This document shows positions 8,191-17,205 of a DNA stretch of 64,000 bases, in pieces. Positions within the stretch are counted from its first letter, which is position 1; every line of letters begins with the position of its first letter. This DNA is from Rhodococcus sp. H36-A4 (GTDB taxonomy: Bacteria > Actinomycetota > Actinomycetes > Mycobacteriales > Mycobacteriaceae), in contig NZ_JAPVLQ010000001.1 in the NCBI RefSeq assembly GCF_027158005.1, positions 620,001-684,000 of the forward strand, read 5' to 3'. The notes under the pieces were generated by a model. That model was given only the letters and a program-made list of their open reading frames with translations, was not told where the DNA came from and did not search any database. Made by a program: the position numbers and the translations under genes.

Positions 8191-9369
8191 ATGCGGATCA
8201 TGTATACGGAGGAACAGGCCGAGTTGCGCGCCGAATTACGCGCCTACTTCGCCACCCTGATCACTCCTGAGCGCCGCGAGGCCCTGAGCTCGACGTCCGG
8301 TGAATACGGTGAGGGCACCGTTTACCGCGATGTAGTCAAACAGATGGGTACCGACGGTTGGCTCGCGCTCGGCTGGCCTACCGAGTTCGGTGGCCAGGCA
8401 CGTTCGGCCATGGACCAACTCATCTTTACGGACGAAGCCGCCACTGCGGGGGCGCCGGTTCCGTTTTTGACCATCAACAGTGTCGCGCCGACTCTCATGG
8501 CGTTCGGCACGCCCGAGCAGAAGGCGTACTTCCTTCCGCGCATCTCGGCAGGCGATCTGCACTTCTCGATCGGCTACTCCGAGCCGGAAGCAGGCACCGA
8601 CCTGGCAGCGCTGCGCACCACTGCAGTGCACGACGGCGACGACTACGTCATCAACGGCCAGAAGATGTGGACCTCGCTCATCAAGTACGCCGACTACGTG
8701 TGGCTCGCGTGCCGTACCGATCCCGAGGCTCGCAAGCACCGCGGAATCAGCATGCTGATAGTTCCCACCGACGCCGAAGGTTTCTCCACCACTCCGGTGC
8801 ACACGATGGCAGGCCCTGACACCAGCGCGACCTATTACCAGGATGTGCGGGTGCCCAAGACCGCACTCGTGGGCGAAGAGAACCGCGGCTGGTCGCTGAT
8901 CACCAACCAGCTCAACCACGAGCGTGTCGCTCTCACCTCGGCCGGTCCTCTGGTCGCCTCTCTCCGTGAGGTCCGTGAGTGGGCGCAGAACACCAAGAAG
9001 CCGGACGGCACCCGAATCATCGATCAGGAATGGGTGCAGATCGCACTCGCTCGGGTACACGCGAAGGCGTCCTACCTCGAACTGCTGAACTGGGAAATCA
9101 CCGCCGCCAGCTCCACCCCCGGGCCGGCCGACGCCTCGGCGAACAAGGTGTACGGCACCGAACTGGCAACCGAGGCATACCGCACGATGATGGAAATCCT
9201 CGGACCGTCCGCCACGTTCCGGCGCGGCTCGCCTGGTGCCCAACTGCAGGGTCGACTCGAAAGGCTGCATCGCTCTTCGTTGATCCTCACCTTCGGCGGC
9301 GGCACCAACGAGGTGCAACGCGACATCATCGGCATGACCGCGCTCGGCCTGCCCGCATCTGCACGCTGA
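8191..9369 (+). CDS. chsE4: Acyl-CoA dehydrogenase subunit ChsE4 (FadE26-like)
   Basis: 392 aa acyl-CoA dehydrogenase. The family signatures are present: SIGYSEPEAGTDLAALRT (about residues 127-145), INGQKMWTS (FAD contact), and the C-terminal FGGGTNEVQRDIIG. In M. tuberculosis the paired gene products FadE26 and FadE27 (ChsE4-ChsE5) form a heterotetramer that dehydrogenates the C26 side-chain CoA thioester of cholestenone. The same gene pair order, with 19 bases between them, supports that role here. It is divergent from fdxD with a shared KstR-like site. Confidence 0.92.
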   Translation: MRIMYTEEQAELRAELRAYFATLITPERREALSSTSGEYGEGTVYRDVVKQMGTDGWLALGWPTEFGGQARSAMDQLIFTDEAATAGAPVPFLTINSVAPTLMAFGTPEQKAYFLPRISAGDLHFSIGYSEPEAGTDLAALRTTAVHDGDDYVINGQKMWTSLIKYADYVWLACRTDPEARKHRGISMLIVPTDAEGFSTTPVHTMAGPDTSATYYQDVRVPKTALVGEENRGWSLITNQLNHERVALTSAGPLVASLREVREWAQNTKKPDGTRIIDQEWVQIALARVHAKASYLELLNWEITAASSTPGPADASANKVYGTELATEAYRTMMEILGPSATFRRGSPGAQLQGRLERLHRSSLILTFGGGTNEVQRDIIGMTALGLPASAR

Positions 9370-9388
9370 CTTTTCGGGAGAGAATGAA

Positions 9389-10480
9389 ATGGACTTCACC
9401 ACCACCGAGGCTCAGCGCGATCTCGCCGGGCTCGCCCAAGACATCGTCACCAAATACAGTACGAACGACGTTCAGCGACAGCTGGATTCGAACCCGGACA
9501 GCATCGACCGAGCCCTGTGGGATGCGCTGATCTCCGGCGGCCTTCTGTCGGCCGCCGCACCCGAGTCCATCGGCGGCGACGGTTACGGCGAGCTGGAAGC
9601 ATCGTCGATCGCCATCGAACTCGGAAGAGGCATTGCCGCCGTCCCGTTCGTGGCAAGTACTTCGGTCGCCGCGGCGATCGCCCGGTTCGGCTCGGACGAG
9701 CAGCGGACCGAGTGGGCAGCCCCAGCCGTTGCCGGGATTTCGATCCTCACGCTGGCAATCGATGAAGAGCACGGCGAACCGCTCGACCCGTTGACCCGAG
9801 CAGACCGAACCGACACCGGCTGGACTTTGACCGGCTCCAAGATCGGCGTCGACAGTGCACCCGTCGCCGACGGCTTCCTCGTCACGACCGCCGCAGGTGC
9901 GTTCCTCGTTCGCGCGGACGACCCCGGCGTCACGGTCCTACCCCAGCAAGGCGTCGACAACCGCAGCATCGGAGTTCTCGAATTGAACTCGGTGCAGGTC
10001 GACTCGACACGCTTGCTCGCAGATCCGGACGTCGCGCGCTGGGTTCTGGCACGCGTCACGCTCGGAACCTGCGCATACCAGGTCGGAGTCCTGGAGGAAT
10101 CGCTTCGGCTTACCGCCGAGTACGCCCGCGAACGTGTTCAGTTCGGTAAGCCCATCGGCAGCTTCCAGGCTGTCGCACAGCGGTTGGCCGACGGATACAT
10201 CGATGTCAAGGGCGCCCGGTTGACGCTCTGGAAGGCCGCGTGGAGCCTCTCCGCAGGCAACAACGGTGACGAAGATGTTGCGGTCGCAAAGTTCTGGGCA
10301 GCCGACGCGGGACACCGCGTCGCGCACACGCTGGTGCACATCCACGGTGGTGTCGGGCTCGATCGCGATCATCCGGTGCACCGATACTTCCTCGTCGCCA
10401 AGCGGGCGGAGTTCGCCTACGGACATGCCACCGCTCAGCTGCGCCGTCTCGGTTCCGCTCTCGCCGACATGCCTGCCTGA
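9389..10480 (+). CDS. chsE5: Acyl-CoA dehydrogenase subunit ChsE5 (FadE27-like)
   Basis: 363 aa acyl-CoA dehydrogenase, partner of chsE4. It is shorter than a classical FadE. It keeps the C-terminal FAD-binding region (RVQFGKPIGSFQAVAQRLAD; HIHGGVGLDRDHPVHRYF) but has a weakly conserved middle. This matches the heteromeric steroid dehydrogenases, in which the two subunits share the FAD sites. A purine-rich ribosome site (GGGAGAGA) precedes the ATG at 9389. A hairpin follows the stop. fadD17, which follows in M. tuberculosis, is not present here. Confidence 0.9.
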   Translation: MDFTTTEAQRDLAGLAQDIVTKYSTNDVQRQLDSNPDSIDRALWDALISGGLLSAAAPESIGGDGYGELEASSIAIELGRGIAAVPFVASTSVAAAIARFGSDEQRTEWAAPAVAGISILTLAIDEEHGEPLDPLTRADRTDTGWTLTGSKIGVDSAPVADGFLVTTAAGAFLVRADDPGVTVLPQQGVDNRSIGVLELNSVQVDSTRLLADPDVARWVLARVTLGTCAYQVGVLEESLRLTAEYARERVQFGKPIGSFQAVAQRLADGYIDVKGARLTLWKAAWSLSAGNNGDEDVAVAKFWAADAGHRVAHTLVHIHGGVGLDRDHPVHRYFLVAKRAEFAYGHATAQLRRLGSALADMPA

Positions 10481-10487
10481 TTCGGAC

Positions 10488-10523
10488 TGTCGCCCGGCCT
10501 ACTACATGCCAGGTCGGGCGACA
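10488..10523 (+). terminator. Hairpin after chsE5
   Basis: A 13-base stem with one mismatch (10488-10500 with 10511-10523, TGTCGCCCG...CGGGCGACA) and a 10-base loop lies 8 bases after the chsE5 stop. There is no U-run, which is usual for actinobacterial terminators. Confidence 0.65.
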
Positions 10524-10618
10524 CCGAAACGGCCCTGGTTCGAGGGCGATCGGACTCCGAGAAAGTGTGCCCCTCAGCGACTTTCGGCCCGAGCTCGAAC
10601 GGCCCCTCCAAGGACCGG

Positions 10619-10858
10619 TCAGTCGAAAAGAGTAGGTGACGGCTGCTCGTCGGCCACTGCTGCCGAGGAACCCGTGGACTCCGACTCTCCCCCAGGAGAA
10701 CCTTTGCGGACCACCGACAGTGTGGTGGTACGCACCGAGAGTCGATGGCCACCGTGATGTTCCAAAAGTGCGAGACCCTGTCGGATCTCGAGCACTTTCC
10801 ACGGGCCGGCGTGCCCGTTCGCCTGGACCAGGTCGCCTGCTGCGATCGCGGAAGCCAC
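10619..10858 (-). CDS. Small conserved-looking protein of unknown function
   Basis: 79 aa when started at the GTG at 10858, which has GGAG 7 bases upstream. A longer reading frame upstream to 11008 is possible but looks noncoding. The first 55 residues suggest a compact beta-rich fold (AGDLVQANGHAGPWKVLEIRQG), somewhat like small SH3-type or hibernation-type domains. The C-terminal 25 residues are polar and disordered. The gene stands alone between the convergent chsE5 and the terminator of the fadD19 operon. I do not recognise the family. Confidence 0.55.
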   Translation of the reverse strand: MASAIAAGDLVQANGHAGPWKVLEIRQGLALLEHHGGHRLSVRTTTLSVVRKGSPGGESESTGSSAAVADEQPSPTLFD

Positions 10859-10990
10859 TACGAGTCTCCATTCGGTTCGTTCATTCGTGTGTGACCCAAC
10901 ACTAGTCGGCTCGGAACCCGTTGCTCGCCTCGAGCGCCCCCACCCGGCGACAACGGAACTTATCGGCCTCGACACACACTCCCCCGCAAC

Positions 10991-11036
10991 ACAACTCGGC
11001 GGGCCCACCCATGGTTACCCGAGCCCGCCGAGTTGT
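10991..11036 (-). terminator. Terminator of the fadD19 operon
   Basis: A perfect 14-base inverted repeat (ACAACTCGGCGGGC, 10991-11004, with 11023-11036) and an 18-base loop abut the stop codon of the 11037-12152 gene. It is a strong hairpin without a U-run. Confidence 0.8.
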
Positions 11037-12152
11037 CTAGCGAATCTTGTCGAGCCTGCTGACTGCTTCCTCGAATCCGCCCACCAAATCGGCGATTATG
11101 TCCGCGACCGCCCGAATCTCGTTCATCCTGCCCACGATCTGTCCCACCGGCATGGCGACCACATCGGGATTATCGGCGTTGTTGATTCGTTGATGGGCTT
11201 CACTGACCAAGATGTTCTGCAACGGCATCGGTAGTGGGTCCGGGGCCTCGGCGCTGTTCCACGCCTCGGTCCACTTCGTCTTGAGCAAACGCGCAGGTTT
11301 ACCCGAGTAGATGCGCGTTCGAACCGTATCGCTCGACGTCGCCGTCAACAACGCTTCCTGCATCGCCGACGGCTTACCCTCCGCGCGTGCACCGAGGCGA
11401 TACTCGGACGCAGTCAGCCACATCGAGCCCATCCAGACACCTTGGGCGCCGAGCGCCAGCGCGGCCGCTACTTGTCGTCCACTGCCGATTCCGCCTGCCG
11501 CAAGGACTGCACCCGAGTCGCCCAACGCATCGACGACCTCGGGTAGCAGCACCATCGAAGCGATCTCACCGGTATGACCCCCAGCTTCATACCCCTGAGC
11601 GATGACGATATCGACACCGTTCTCGATGTGTCTGCGCGCGTGTTCCGCCGTACCTGCCAGCGCTGCGACCGGTACGCCGTGCTCATGTGCCTGCACGATC
11701 ACGTCGTTCGGCGGCGAGCCCAGTGCGTTGGCGATCAACTTGATCGGGTGCTTCAACGCGACGTCGACGTGCGAGCGGGCCACCGAGTGCAGCCAGCCGA
11801 GCACCCCTTCGTTGCGTGCCGCATCGTCGTCGAGCGGCGGCACACCGAGCTGGTCGAGCGTCCGATCGATGAACGCTCGATGCTCGGCCGGAATCAATTC
11901 GTTCAAGTCCACCGAGGCGCCCTCGGTAGGAATTTTCGCCGGCATGACGATGTCGACACCGTACGGCTTACCGTCGGTGTTCTCATCCATCCAGGTCAGC
12001 ACCGCGTCGAGTTCTTCGGCGTCGTTGAACCGCACACAGCCGAGCACACCGAGTCCGCCGGCTCGGCTGATCGCCGCAGCGACATGTTCGGACGGAGTGA
12101 AGCCGAAGATCGGAAATTCTATTCCGAACTTTTCCGAAAGATCGGTGTGCAC
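11037..12152 (-). CDS. Nitronate monooxygenase-family flavoenzyme in the fadD19 operon
   Basis: 371 aa FMN-dependent TIM-barrel protein of the nitronate monooxygenase / 2-nitropropane dioxygenase family. Visible motifs are FGIEFPIFGF at the N-terminus, GGLGVLG, QGYEAGGHTGEIA with the family's catalytic-type His, and AAGGIGSGRQVAAALALGAQGVWMGS (phosphate site of FMN). The N-terminus (MHTDLSEKFGIEFPIF...YGVDIVMP) resembles the M. tuberculosis Rv1533 type more than IpdC (Rv3553). It lies 6 bases downstream of fadD19 and ends at a strong terminator, so it is probably KstR-controlled. Its steroid role is not established. Confidence 0.75.
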   Translation of the reverse strand: MHTDLSEKFGIEFPIFGFTPSEHVAAAISRAGGLGVLGCVRFNDAEELDAVLTWMDENTDGKPYGVDIVMPAKIPTEGASVDLNELIPAEHRAFIDRTLDQLGVPPLDDDAARNEGVLGWLHSVARSHVDVALKHPIKLIANALGSPPNDVIVQAHEHGVPVAALAGTAEHARRHIENGVDIVIAQGYEAGGHTGEIASMVLLPEVVDALGDSGAVLAAGGIGSGRQVAAALALGAQGVWMGSMWLTASEYRLGARAEGKPSAMQEALLTATSSDTVRTRIYSGKPARLLKTKWTEAWNSAEAPDPLPMPLQNILVSEAHQRINNADNPDVVAMPVGQIVGRMNEIRAVADIIADLVGGFEEAVSRLDKIR

Positions 12153-12158
12153 GGTTGC

Positions 12159-13793
12159 CTAGCTCTCTGCGCCGGCGAGACGCGACGCGGAGGTCTCGTC
12201 GGCCGGTCGCTGTTCGGTCTGACTCAATGCCCACCGGTAGTCGGGCTTGCCGGCCGGCGAACGCTTGATCTCGTCGACGAACCACACCGCACGCGGAATC
12301 TTGTATCCCGCAATCTCTTTGCGAGCAGCGGTAGCGAGGTCTGCGAGCGTAGGACGATCTGCGCCTCGGGTCTGCACGACGGCAGCGACCTTGTGGCCGA
12401 GCCGCTCGTCCGGTACACCGACGACGATGGCGTCGAAGACGTCGGGGTGCGATTTGAGCGCACCTTCGACCTCTTCCGGGAACACTTTTTCGCCACCGGT
12501 ATTGATCGAGACCGAGCCACGACCGAGCATCGTGACGGTGCCGTCGGCTTCGACCCTGGCGTAGTCGCCGGGAATCGAGTATCGGACGCCGTGGATTTCC
12601 TTGAACGTCGCGGCCGTCTTGACCTCGTCCTTGTAATACCCGACCGGAATGTGCCCGCTCCGAGCCAGCAGGCCCTTGACTCCCGAGCCTGCCTCGACGG
12701 GATGGCCGTCTTCACCGAGCACGATCGTCGAGGCGTCGATCTTCACCCGCGGTCCACCGGTGTGTTCGGCGCCCTTGGCGACGATGGACAGTCCGCCGAA
12801 GCCGGTCTCGGAAGATCCGATCGAGTCGGTGATCATCCGGTTGGGAAGCAGTTCGAGAAGCTTTTCCTTGATGCTGGGTGAGAACAATGCTGCGCTACTG
12901 GCTATCAGGAAGAGCGAAGACAAGTCGTAGGGCTTGCCATCCGGGCGTCCCTCGATGAGCGCGTCGAGCATCGGTCGTGCCATCGCATCGCCGGTGATGA
13001 AAATGAGGTTGACGCCGTACTTGTCGACCTGCTGCCACATGGCGTGGCCCTCGAAATCGGGGTGCAGCACGGTCTTTCCGCCACCGAAGAGGCTCTGGAA
13101 CGTGGCCCACTGCGCCCCGCCGTGGATCATCGGTGGAATCGGCATTCTCGTCATCGGCGGATTCTCGGCACCTAATTTGGCCATGTCCCACTCGTCTTCG
13201 ACGTATTCGCCCGTCATGAAGTTGATGCCACCGCCGAGCACACGCCAGATGTCCTCGTGCCTCCACATGACGCCCTTGGGACTGCCCGTGGTTCCACCGG
13301 TGTAGAGCATGTAGATGTCGTCGTTGGTGCGTTCCTCGAAGTCGCGTTCGGGGGAAGAACTCTCCAGCGCGTCTTCGTAGGAGACCTGGCCCTTCGCGCC
13401 GTCGATCACGACGATCGTCTTCAGCAGGGGACACGTCGGTAGGACAGCAGCGACCTTGTCGGAGTAGCGAGCTTCGTGAACGAGTGCGACCATGTCCGAA
13501 TTCTGGAAGATGTACTGCAACTCGTTCTCGATGTAGCGGTAGTTCACGTTGACCACGACCGCACGAATCTTGAAGATGGCGACCATCGACTCGATCGTCT
13601 CGATACCGTTGCGGCTGTACACGCCGACCTTGTCGCCCGGCTTGACGCCTTGTTTCTGCAGGTAGTGGGCTAGCCGGTTGGTTCTGTCTTCCATCTGCGC
13701 GTAGGTGATCTCTCGGTCTCCCGACACCAGGGCAATGCGGTCGGGAACAAGGTCGATTGCATGCTCTACGAGGTCTGCGATATTTAGGGCCAC
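12159..13793 (-). CDS. fadD19: Steroid side-chain acyl-CoA ligase FadD19
   Basis: 544 aa ANL-superfamily acyl-CoA synthetase. The P-loop-like motif YTGGTTGSPKGV lies near residues 165-176. The core DSIGSSETG, the hinge region GDYARVEADG and the catalytic lysine region SPAGKPDYRW near 520 are all present. It activates C24/C26 carboxylated side chains of sterols with CoA in related bacteria. Length and divergence from echA19 match Rv3515c/Rv3516. GTG start at 13793; the ribosome site is weak and a KstR-like operator starts 11 bases upstream of the start codon, so translation may begin on a short or absent leader. Confidence 0.9.
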   Translation of the reverse strand: MALNIADLVEHAIDLVPDRIALVSGDREITYAQMEDRTNRLAHYLQKQGVKPGDKVGVYSRNGIETIESMVAIFKIRAVVVNVNYRYIENELQYIFQNSDMVALVHEARYSDKVAAVLPTCPLLKTIVVIDGAKGQVSYEDALESSSPERDFEERTNDDIYMLYTGGTTGSPKGVMWRHEDIWRVLGGGINFMTGEYVEDEWDMAKLGAENPPMTRMPIPPMIHGGAQWATFQSLFGGGKTVLHPDFEGHAMWQQVDKYGVNLIFITGDAMARPMLDALIEGRPDGKPYDLSSLFLIASSAALFSPSIKEKLLELLPNRMITDSIGSSETGFGGLSIVAKGAEHTGGPRVKIDASTIVLGEDGHPVEAGSGVKGLLARSGHIPVGYYKDEVKTAATFKEIHGVRYSIPGDYARVEADGTVTMLGRGSVSINTGGEKVFPEEVEGALKSHPDVFDAIVVGVPDERLGHKVAAVVQTRGADRPTLADLATAARKEIAGYKIPRAVWFVDEIKRSPAGKPDYRWALSQTEQRPADETSASRLAGAES

Positions 13794-13803
13794 GCGTTAA
13801 AAG

Positions 13804-13817
13804 TAGAACGTGTTATC
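13804..13817. promoter_or_regulatory. KstR-like operator between fadD19 and echA19
   Basis: TAGAACGTGTTATC matches the KstR core at 12 of 14 positions. It sits in the 77-base divergent gap between fadD19 (start 13793) and echA19 (start 13871). Confidence 0.8.
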
Positions 13818-13870
13818 GTTTCTGGCAATAGCCAATCTGAGACTGAGATCACAAGAGCGAGGGAGCCGCA

Positions 13871-14686
13871 GTGACGTCGAGCGCGCCGGAAATCGGAACG
13901 GAATCACCGCACGCACTCGTGGAGAAGCGCGGCCAAGTCCTCATCGTGACGATGAACCGACCCGAAGCACGCAATGCTCTGAGCGGCGAGATGATGGCGA
14001 TAATGCGTGACGCCTGGGATCGCGTCGATGCCGACCCCGATATTCGGGTCGCCATCCTGACCGGCGCCGGCGGCGCATTCTGCGCGGGCGCCGACCTCAA
14101 GGCAATGACCAGCTCACACCCAGGTGACAGTTTCAGCGGCGGCGGGTGGGATCTGTCGAAGATCGAGGCACTGTTGAAAGGCCGCAGGCTCACCAAGCCG
14201 CTCATCGCAGCCGTCGAAGGCCCCGCCATTGCAGGCGGTACCGAGATTCTTCAGGGCACCGATATTCGCGTTGCAGGTGAAAGCGCCAAGTTCGGTGTCT
14301 CAGAAGCAAAATGGGGGCTCTTCCCACTCGGCGGATCTGCAGTGCGGCTCGTCCGGCAGATCCCGTACACGATCGCGGCGGACATCCTGTTGACCGGCAG
14401 ACACATTCGCGCTGCCGAAGCCAAGGAGATCGGGCTGATCGGCCACGTGGTCCCAGACGGCCAGGCACTGGAGAAGGCACTCGAACTCGCCGAACTCATC
14501 GCCGCGAACGGCCCGCTCGCCGTGCAGGCGATACTCAAGACCATCCGAGACACCGAGGGACTCCACGAGGAAGAGGCGTTCAAGATCGACGCCGAACTCG
14601 GAGTAGCGGTATTCAAGAGCCACGACGCCAAGGAAGGGCCCCGGGCTTTCGCCGAGAAGCGGGCCCCGGTGTTCGAAGGGCGGTAG
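13871..14686 (+). CDS. echA19: Enoyl-CoA hydratase EchA19
   Basis: 271 aa crotonase-family protein, the expected partner of ChsE enzymes in hydrating the unsaturated steroid side-chain CoA ester. The oxyanion-hole segment [12 protein letters not shown] (about 75-87) and two acidic residues at the catalytic positions ([11 protein letters not shown] and [12 protein letters not shown]) are present, consistent with hydratase rather than isomerase activity. GTG start, with a GAGGGAGC ribosome site. It is divergent from fadD19 as in M. tuberculosis Rv3516. Confidence 0.9.
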   Translation: MTSSAPEIGTESPHALVEKRGQVLIVTMNRPEARNALSGEMMAIMRDAWDRVDADPDIRVAILTGAGGAFCAGADLKAMTSSHPGDSFSGGGWDLSKIEALLKGRRLTKPLIAAVEGPAIAGGTEILQGTDIRVAGESAKFGVSEAKWGLFPLGGSAVRLVRQIPYTIAADILLTGRHIRAAEAKEIGLIGHVVPDGQALEKALELAELIAANGPLAVQAILKTIRDTEGLHEEEAFKIDAELGVAVFKSHDAKEGPRAFAEKRAPVFEGR

Positions 14687-14690
14687 CGCT

Positions 14691-15437
14691 TCAGCGCTGG
14701 ACCGCCTCCATCGGTGTTCCGTTGTCGACCAGTGCCGACAGCGTCGCAGCTTCCATGCCAGGCGAACCGCACACCAGAACCTGGTGACGGTCGAAGGGCT
14801 CCTGGACGGCGATGACGTCGGCGAGGCTGCCTTCCCAGCAGTGCTTCGCCCCGAACCTCGCGTCAGGGTCTGCGACGTGGGCGTTGATGGCCTCGTGCCA
14901 CCTGTCCGGCGCCCATGGGTCCGCCAATTGATCCACCACTGGCACGACTTTCAGCCAGGGCAGTTCGGACGCAAGGATCCACAACAGATCCGCGGCATAC
15001 AGATCACTGGGCGATCGACCACCGAAGTACAACGTCACTCGAGGTGGCGACGGCCGACGCGCTAGGTCCAGAATGAGCGAACGCAGCGGTGCCAGCCCGG
15101 TTCCTCCGGCGATCATGACGACATCTCGACCGGAGTCGTCGATGTGAAAATTGCCGCCCGGATTGCGGAGTTGCCATACGTCACCCGGTCGGGTCTCGTT
15201 GACGATCGACCCACTGACCCAGCCCGCCGGCACTGCTCGAACATGAAATTCGAGCTTGCCGTCCAGCGACGGCGGAAGCGCTGAGGAATACCGTCGAGGC
15301 AGGGTTGCGTTCTGCGGCACCACGACCTCTACCGACTGTCCGGCTCGAAATGGAACGGCGTCCCCGACGAGACGAACGACGGCCAAGTCGTTGCGTAGTC
15401 GGTTGTACTGGACCACTTTTGCGTTCCACGTCTGCAT
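14691..15437 (-). CDS. FAD/NAD(P)H oxidoreductase (ferredoxin reductase-like)
   Basis: About 248 aa if started at the ATG at 15437. The frame stays open upstream but would run into hspR, so the longer form is rejected. A GTG eight codons upstream is possible. It has an FAD-binding barrel (RAGQSVEVVVP; PRRYSSA is the RxYS flavin motif), then an NAD(P)-binding domain (IAGGTGLAPLRSLI; VLVCGSPGM). This is the reductase half found in flavohaemoglobins and ring-oxygenase reductases, without a 2Fe-2S or globin domain. It is convergent with echA19 (4-base gap) and lies 3' of hspR. It might feed FdxD, but that is a guess. Confidence 0.75.
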   Translation of the reverse strand: MQTWNAKVVQYNRLRNDLAVVRLVGDAVPFRAGQSVEVVVPQNATLPRRYSSALPPSLDGKLEFHVRAVPAGWVSGSIVNETRPGDVWQLRNPGGNFHIDDSGRDVVMIAGGTGLAPLRSLILDLARRPSPPRVTLYFGGRSPSDLYAADLLWILASELPWLKVVPVVDQLADPWAPDRWHEAINAHVADPDARFGAKHCWEGSLADVIAVQEPFDRHQVLVCGSPGMEAATLSALVDNGTPMEAVQR

Positions 15438-15507
15438 GCCGTCAAGGATAAGCGGTCTCACCGCCTGTGCGCGATCAGCCGATAGCTTCCGTACTTCGAC
15501 AGGGGGC

Positions 15508-15984
15508 TCAGCGTTGGTGTCGCGGTTTCCAGACGACCAAGGCGCTGCGTTGTACGGGAACGAGATCGCGTCGGTAGCTCGCGTGCACGTTCGCCAACTC
15601 ATGGGCAAGTTCGGTGACGCGGGTCTGCAGCGCCTCCACCTGATTGGTCAGCTCGATGATCCGCTTGATGCCTGCCAGGTTCACACCCTCGTTCTGCGAC
15701 AACCTCTGCACCTCACGAAGCAGCGCCACATCCCGCGGCGAGTAACGCCGTCCCCCACCGGTAGTGCGGTGCGGCGTCACCAACCCCAAACGGTCGTACG
15801 TACGCAGGGTCTGCGCGTGCATGCCCGCGAGTTGGGCCGCGACCGAGATGACGAACACCTGGGCATCGGGGTCAGCGTGGCCGGGGCCCGGGCCCGGAGT
15901 GGAGCCTGCGGGATGACCCGATCCAGGGCCCGGAGTGGAGCCTGCGGAATGACCCGATCCAGGAGTGTTCGGCTCCAGTGTCAC
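15508..15984 (-). CDS. hspR: Heat-shock repressor HspR (MerR family)
   Basis: MerR-type regulator, last gene of the dnaK operon. The winged helix-turn-helix is clear (VFVISVAAQLAGMHAQTLRTYDRL), with a GGGRRYSPRD wing and a C-terminal coiled coil. HspR represses the dnaK operon by binding HAIR inverted repeats with DnaK as co-repressor. I start it at the GTG at 15984, which overlaps the dnaJ stop (TAGTG); a GTG at 15999 is the alternative. Between start and HTH lies an unusual Gly/Pro/Ser/His-rich leader made of two 12-residue repeats, encoded by a 36-base tandem duplication. Confidence 0.88.
   Translation of the reverse strand: MTLEPNTPGSGHSAGSTPGPGSGHPAGSTPGPGPGHADPDAQVFVISVAAQLAGMHAQTLRTYDRLGLVTPHRTTGGGRRYSPRDVALLREVQRLSQNEGVNLAGIKRIIELTNQVEALQTRVTELAHELANVHASYRRDLVPVQRSALVVWKPRHQR
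15890..15961. repeat. Two tandem 36-base repeats inside hspR
   Basis: Units 15890-15925 and 15926-15961 differ at one base. They stay in frame and encode the duplicated STPGPGSGHPAG-type segment near the HspR N-terminus. A partial third unit (GGGCCC) precedes the first. Confidence 0.8.
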
Positions 15985-17174
15985 TACGCGCCTGCCCACC
16001 CGGCCCGCGGGTCGAATCCGCTGGCCTTCTCGGCTTCCAGATAAGCGTGCAGTGCCTCGATGGCGGGATCGTCGAGTTTCTGCGGTACCGCGACCTTGAC
16101 GGTGACCATCAGGTCACCTGCGGTTCCGGTCTTCTTGGGAACTCCTCGCCCACGAACACGCAGCACACGTCCGTCGACCGTGCCCGGTGGCACCTTGACG
16201 CCGACTCGGCCGTCGAGGGTCGGGATCGACAGCGTGGCCCCGAGGACCAGTTCGCCGTAGCTGACCGGCACCGTGACGGTGAGATCGTCGCCGCTGCGGC
16301 CGAAGACCTTGTCGGGTCGAACCCGGACGGTGACATACAGATCGCCCGAGGGTGCCCCACGCAGACCGGCTTCACCCTGGCCCGCCAACCTGATCTTCTG
16401 GCCGTCGGACACTCCGGGCGGGACACGCACGGTGATGGTGCGAGTGCGATTTTGTACTCCGGTACCGCGGCAATCCTGGCACGGATCGTCGATGATCGAA
16501 CCACTTCCGCGGCAGTCGTCGCACGGCTCACTGAACCCGAACGCGCCCTGGTTGCGGTTGACCACGCCTGCGCCGTTGCACCTGGGGCACACGCGCGGGC
16601 TTGTTCCTGGTTTCGCACCGCTGCCGTGACAGGTGGTGCACGAGGACGGACTGGTCAGTCGCAGGGGAACAGTGACACCTTGCGTGGCTTCACGGAAACC
16701 GAGAGTGGTCTCGGTCTCGACGTCGCTGCCTCGCCGTGGACGGTTGCCCGCGGGGCGCTGCTGCGTCCCACCGCGGTTGAACAGTCCACCGAAGATGTCG
16801 CCGATTCCGCCGTCGCCGCCGCCGCCGCCGGCCTGACCGAAGATGTCGCCGACGTCGAAGGTCTGGCCGCTGCCACCCCCGCCGAATCCGCCCGCACCGG
16901 GGCTGAATCCGCCACCGCCCTGGCCGAATCCACCGGAAGCGAAGAGTCGACGTGCTTCGTCGTACTCCTTACGTTTCGCCGGATCGATGAGAACCGACTT
17001 GGCCTCACTGACCGCCTTGAAGCGACGCTCGGCCTCGGTGTTTCCTGGATTGGCGTCAGGATGGTTGTCCTTGGCCAGCTTCCGGTATGCCTTGTTTATC
17101 TCGTCTGTGGACGCGTTGGAAGAAACGCCCAGTTCCTTGTAGAAGTCCTTCTCGATCCACTCCCGCTGGCTCAC
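15984..17174 (-). CDS. dnaJ: Chaperone DnaJ
   Basis: 396 aa type I J-protein. The J domain is at about residues 9-75 with the essential HPD (KDNHPDAN). A Gly/Phe-rich linker covers about 85-140. Four CxxCxGxG zinc repeats ([32 protein letters not shown]; about 155-235) and the C-terminal client-binding domains follow. It stimulates the ATPase of DnaK. GTG start, 31 bases after grpE. It corresponds to DnaJ1 (Rv0352) by operon position. Confidence 0.95.
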   Translation of the reverse strand: MSQREWIEKDFYKELGVSSNASTDEINKAYRKLAKDNHPDANPGNTEAERRFKAVSEAKSVLIDPAKRKEYDEARRLFASGGFGQGGGGFSPGAGGFGGGGSGQTFDVGDIFGQAGGGGGDGGIGDIFGGLFNRGGTQQRPAGNRPRRGSDVETETTLGFREATQGVTVPLRLTSPSSCTTCHGSGAKPGTSPRVCPRCNGAGVVNRNQGAFGFSEPCDDCRGSGSIIDDPCQDCRGTGVQNRTRTITVRVPPGVSDGQKIRLAGQGEAGLRGAPSGDLYVTVRVRPDKVFGRSGDDLTVTVPVSYGELVLGATLSIPTLDGRVGVKVPPGTVDGRVLRVRGRGVPKKTGTAGDLMVTVKVAVPQKLDDPAIEALHAYLEAEKASGFDPRAGWAGA

Positions 17175-17205
17175 CGGGCGTTTCCTCCTCTCGCGCTATT
17201 TTTGT

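Noticed and set aside
11037..12152. Assignment as IpdC
   Set aside because: IpdC is in the same flavoenzyme family, but the N-terminal sequence here is closer to the Rv1533-type members, and no other ring C/D (KstR2) genes are nearby.
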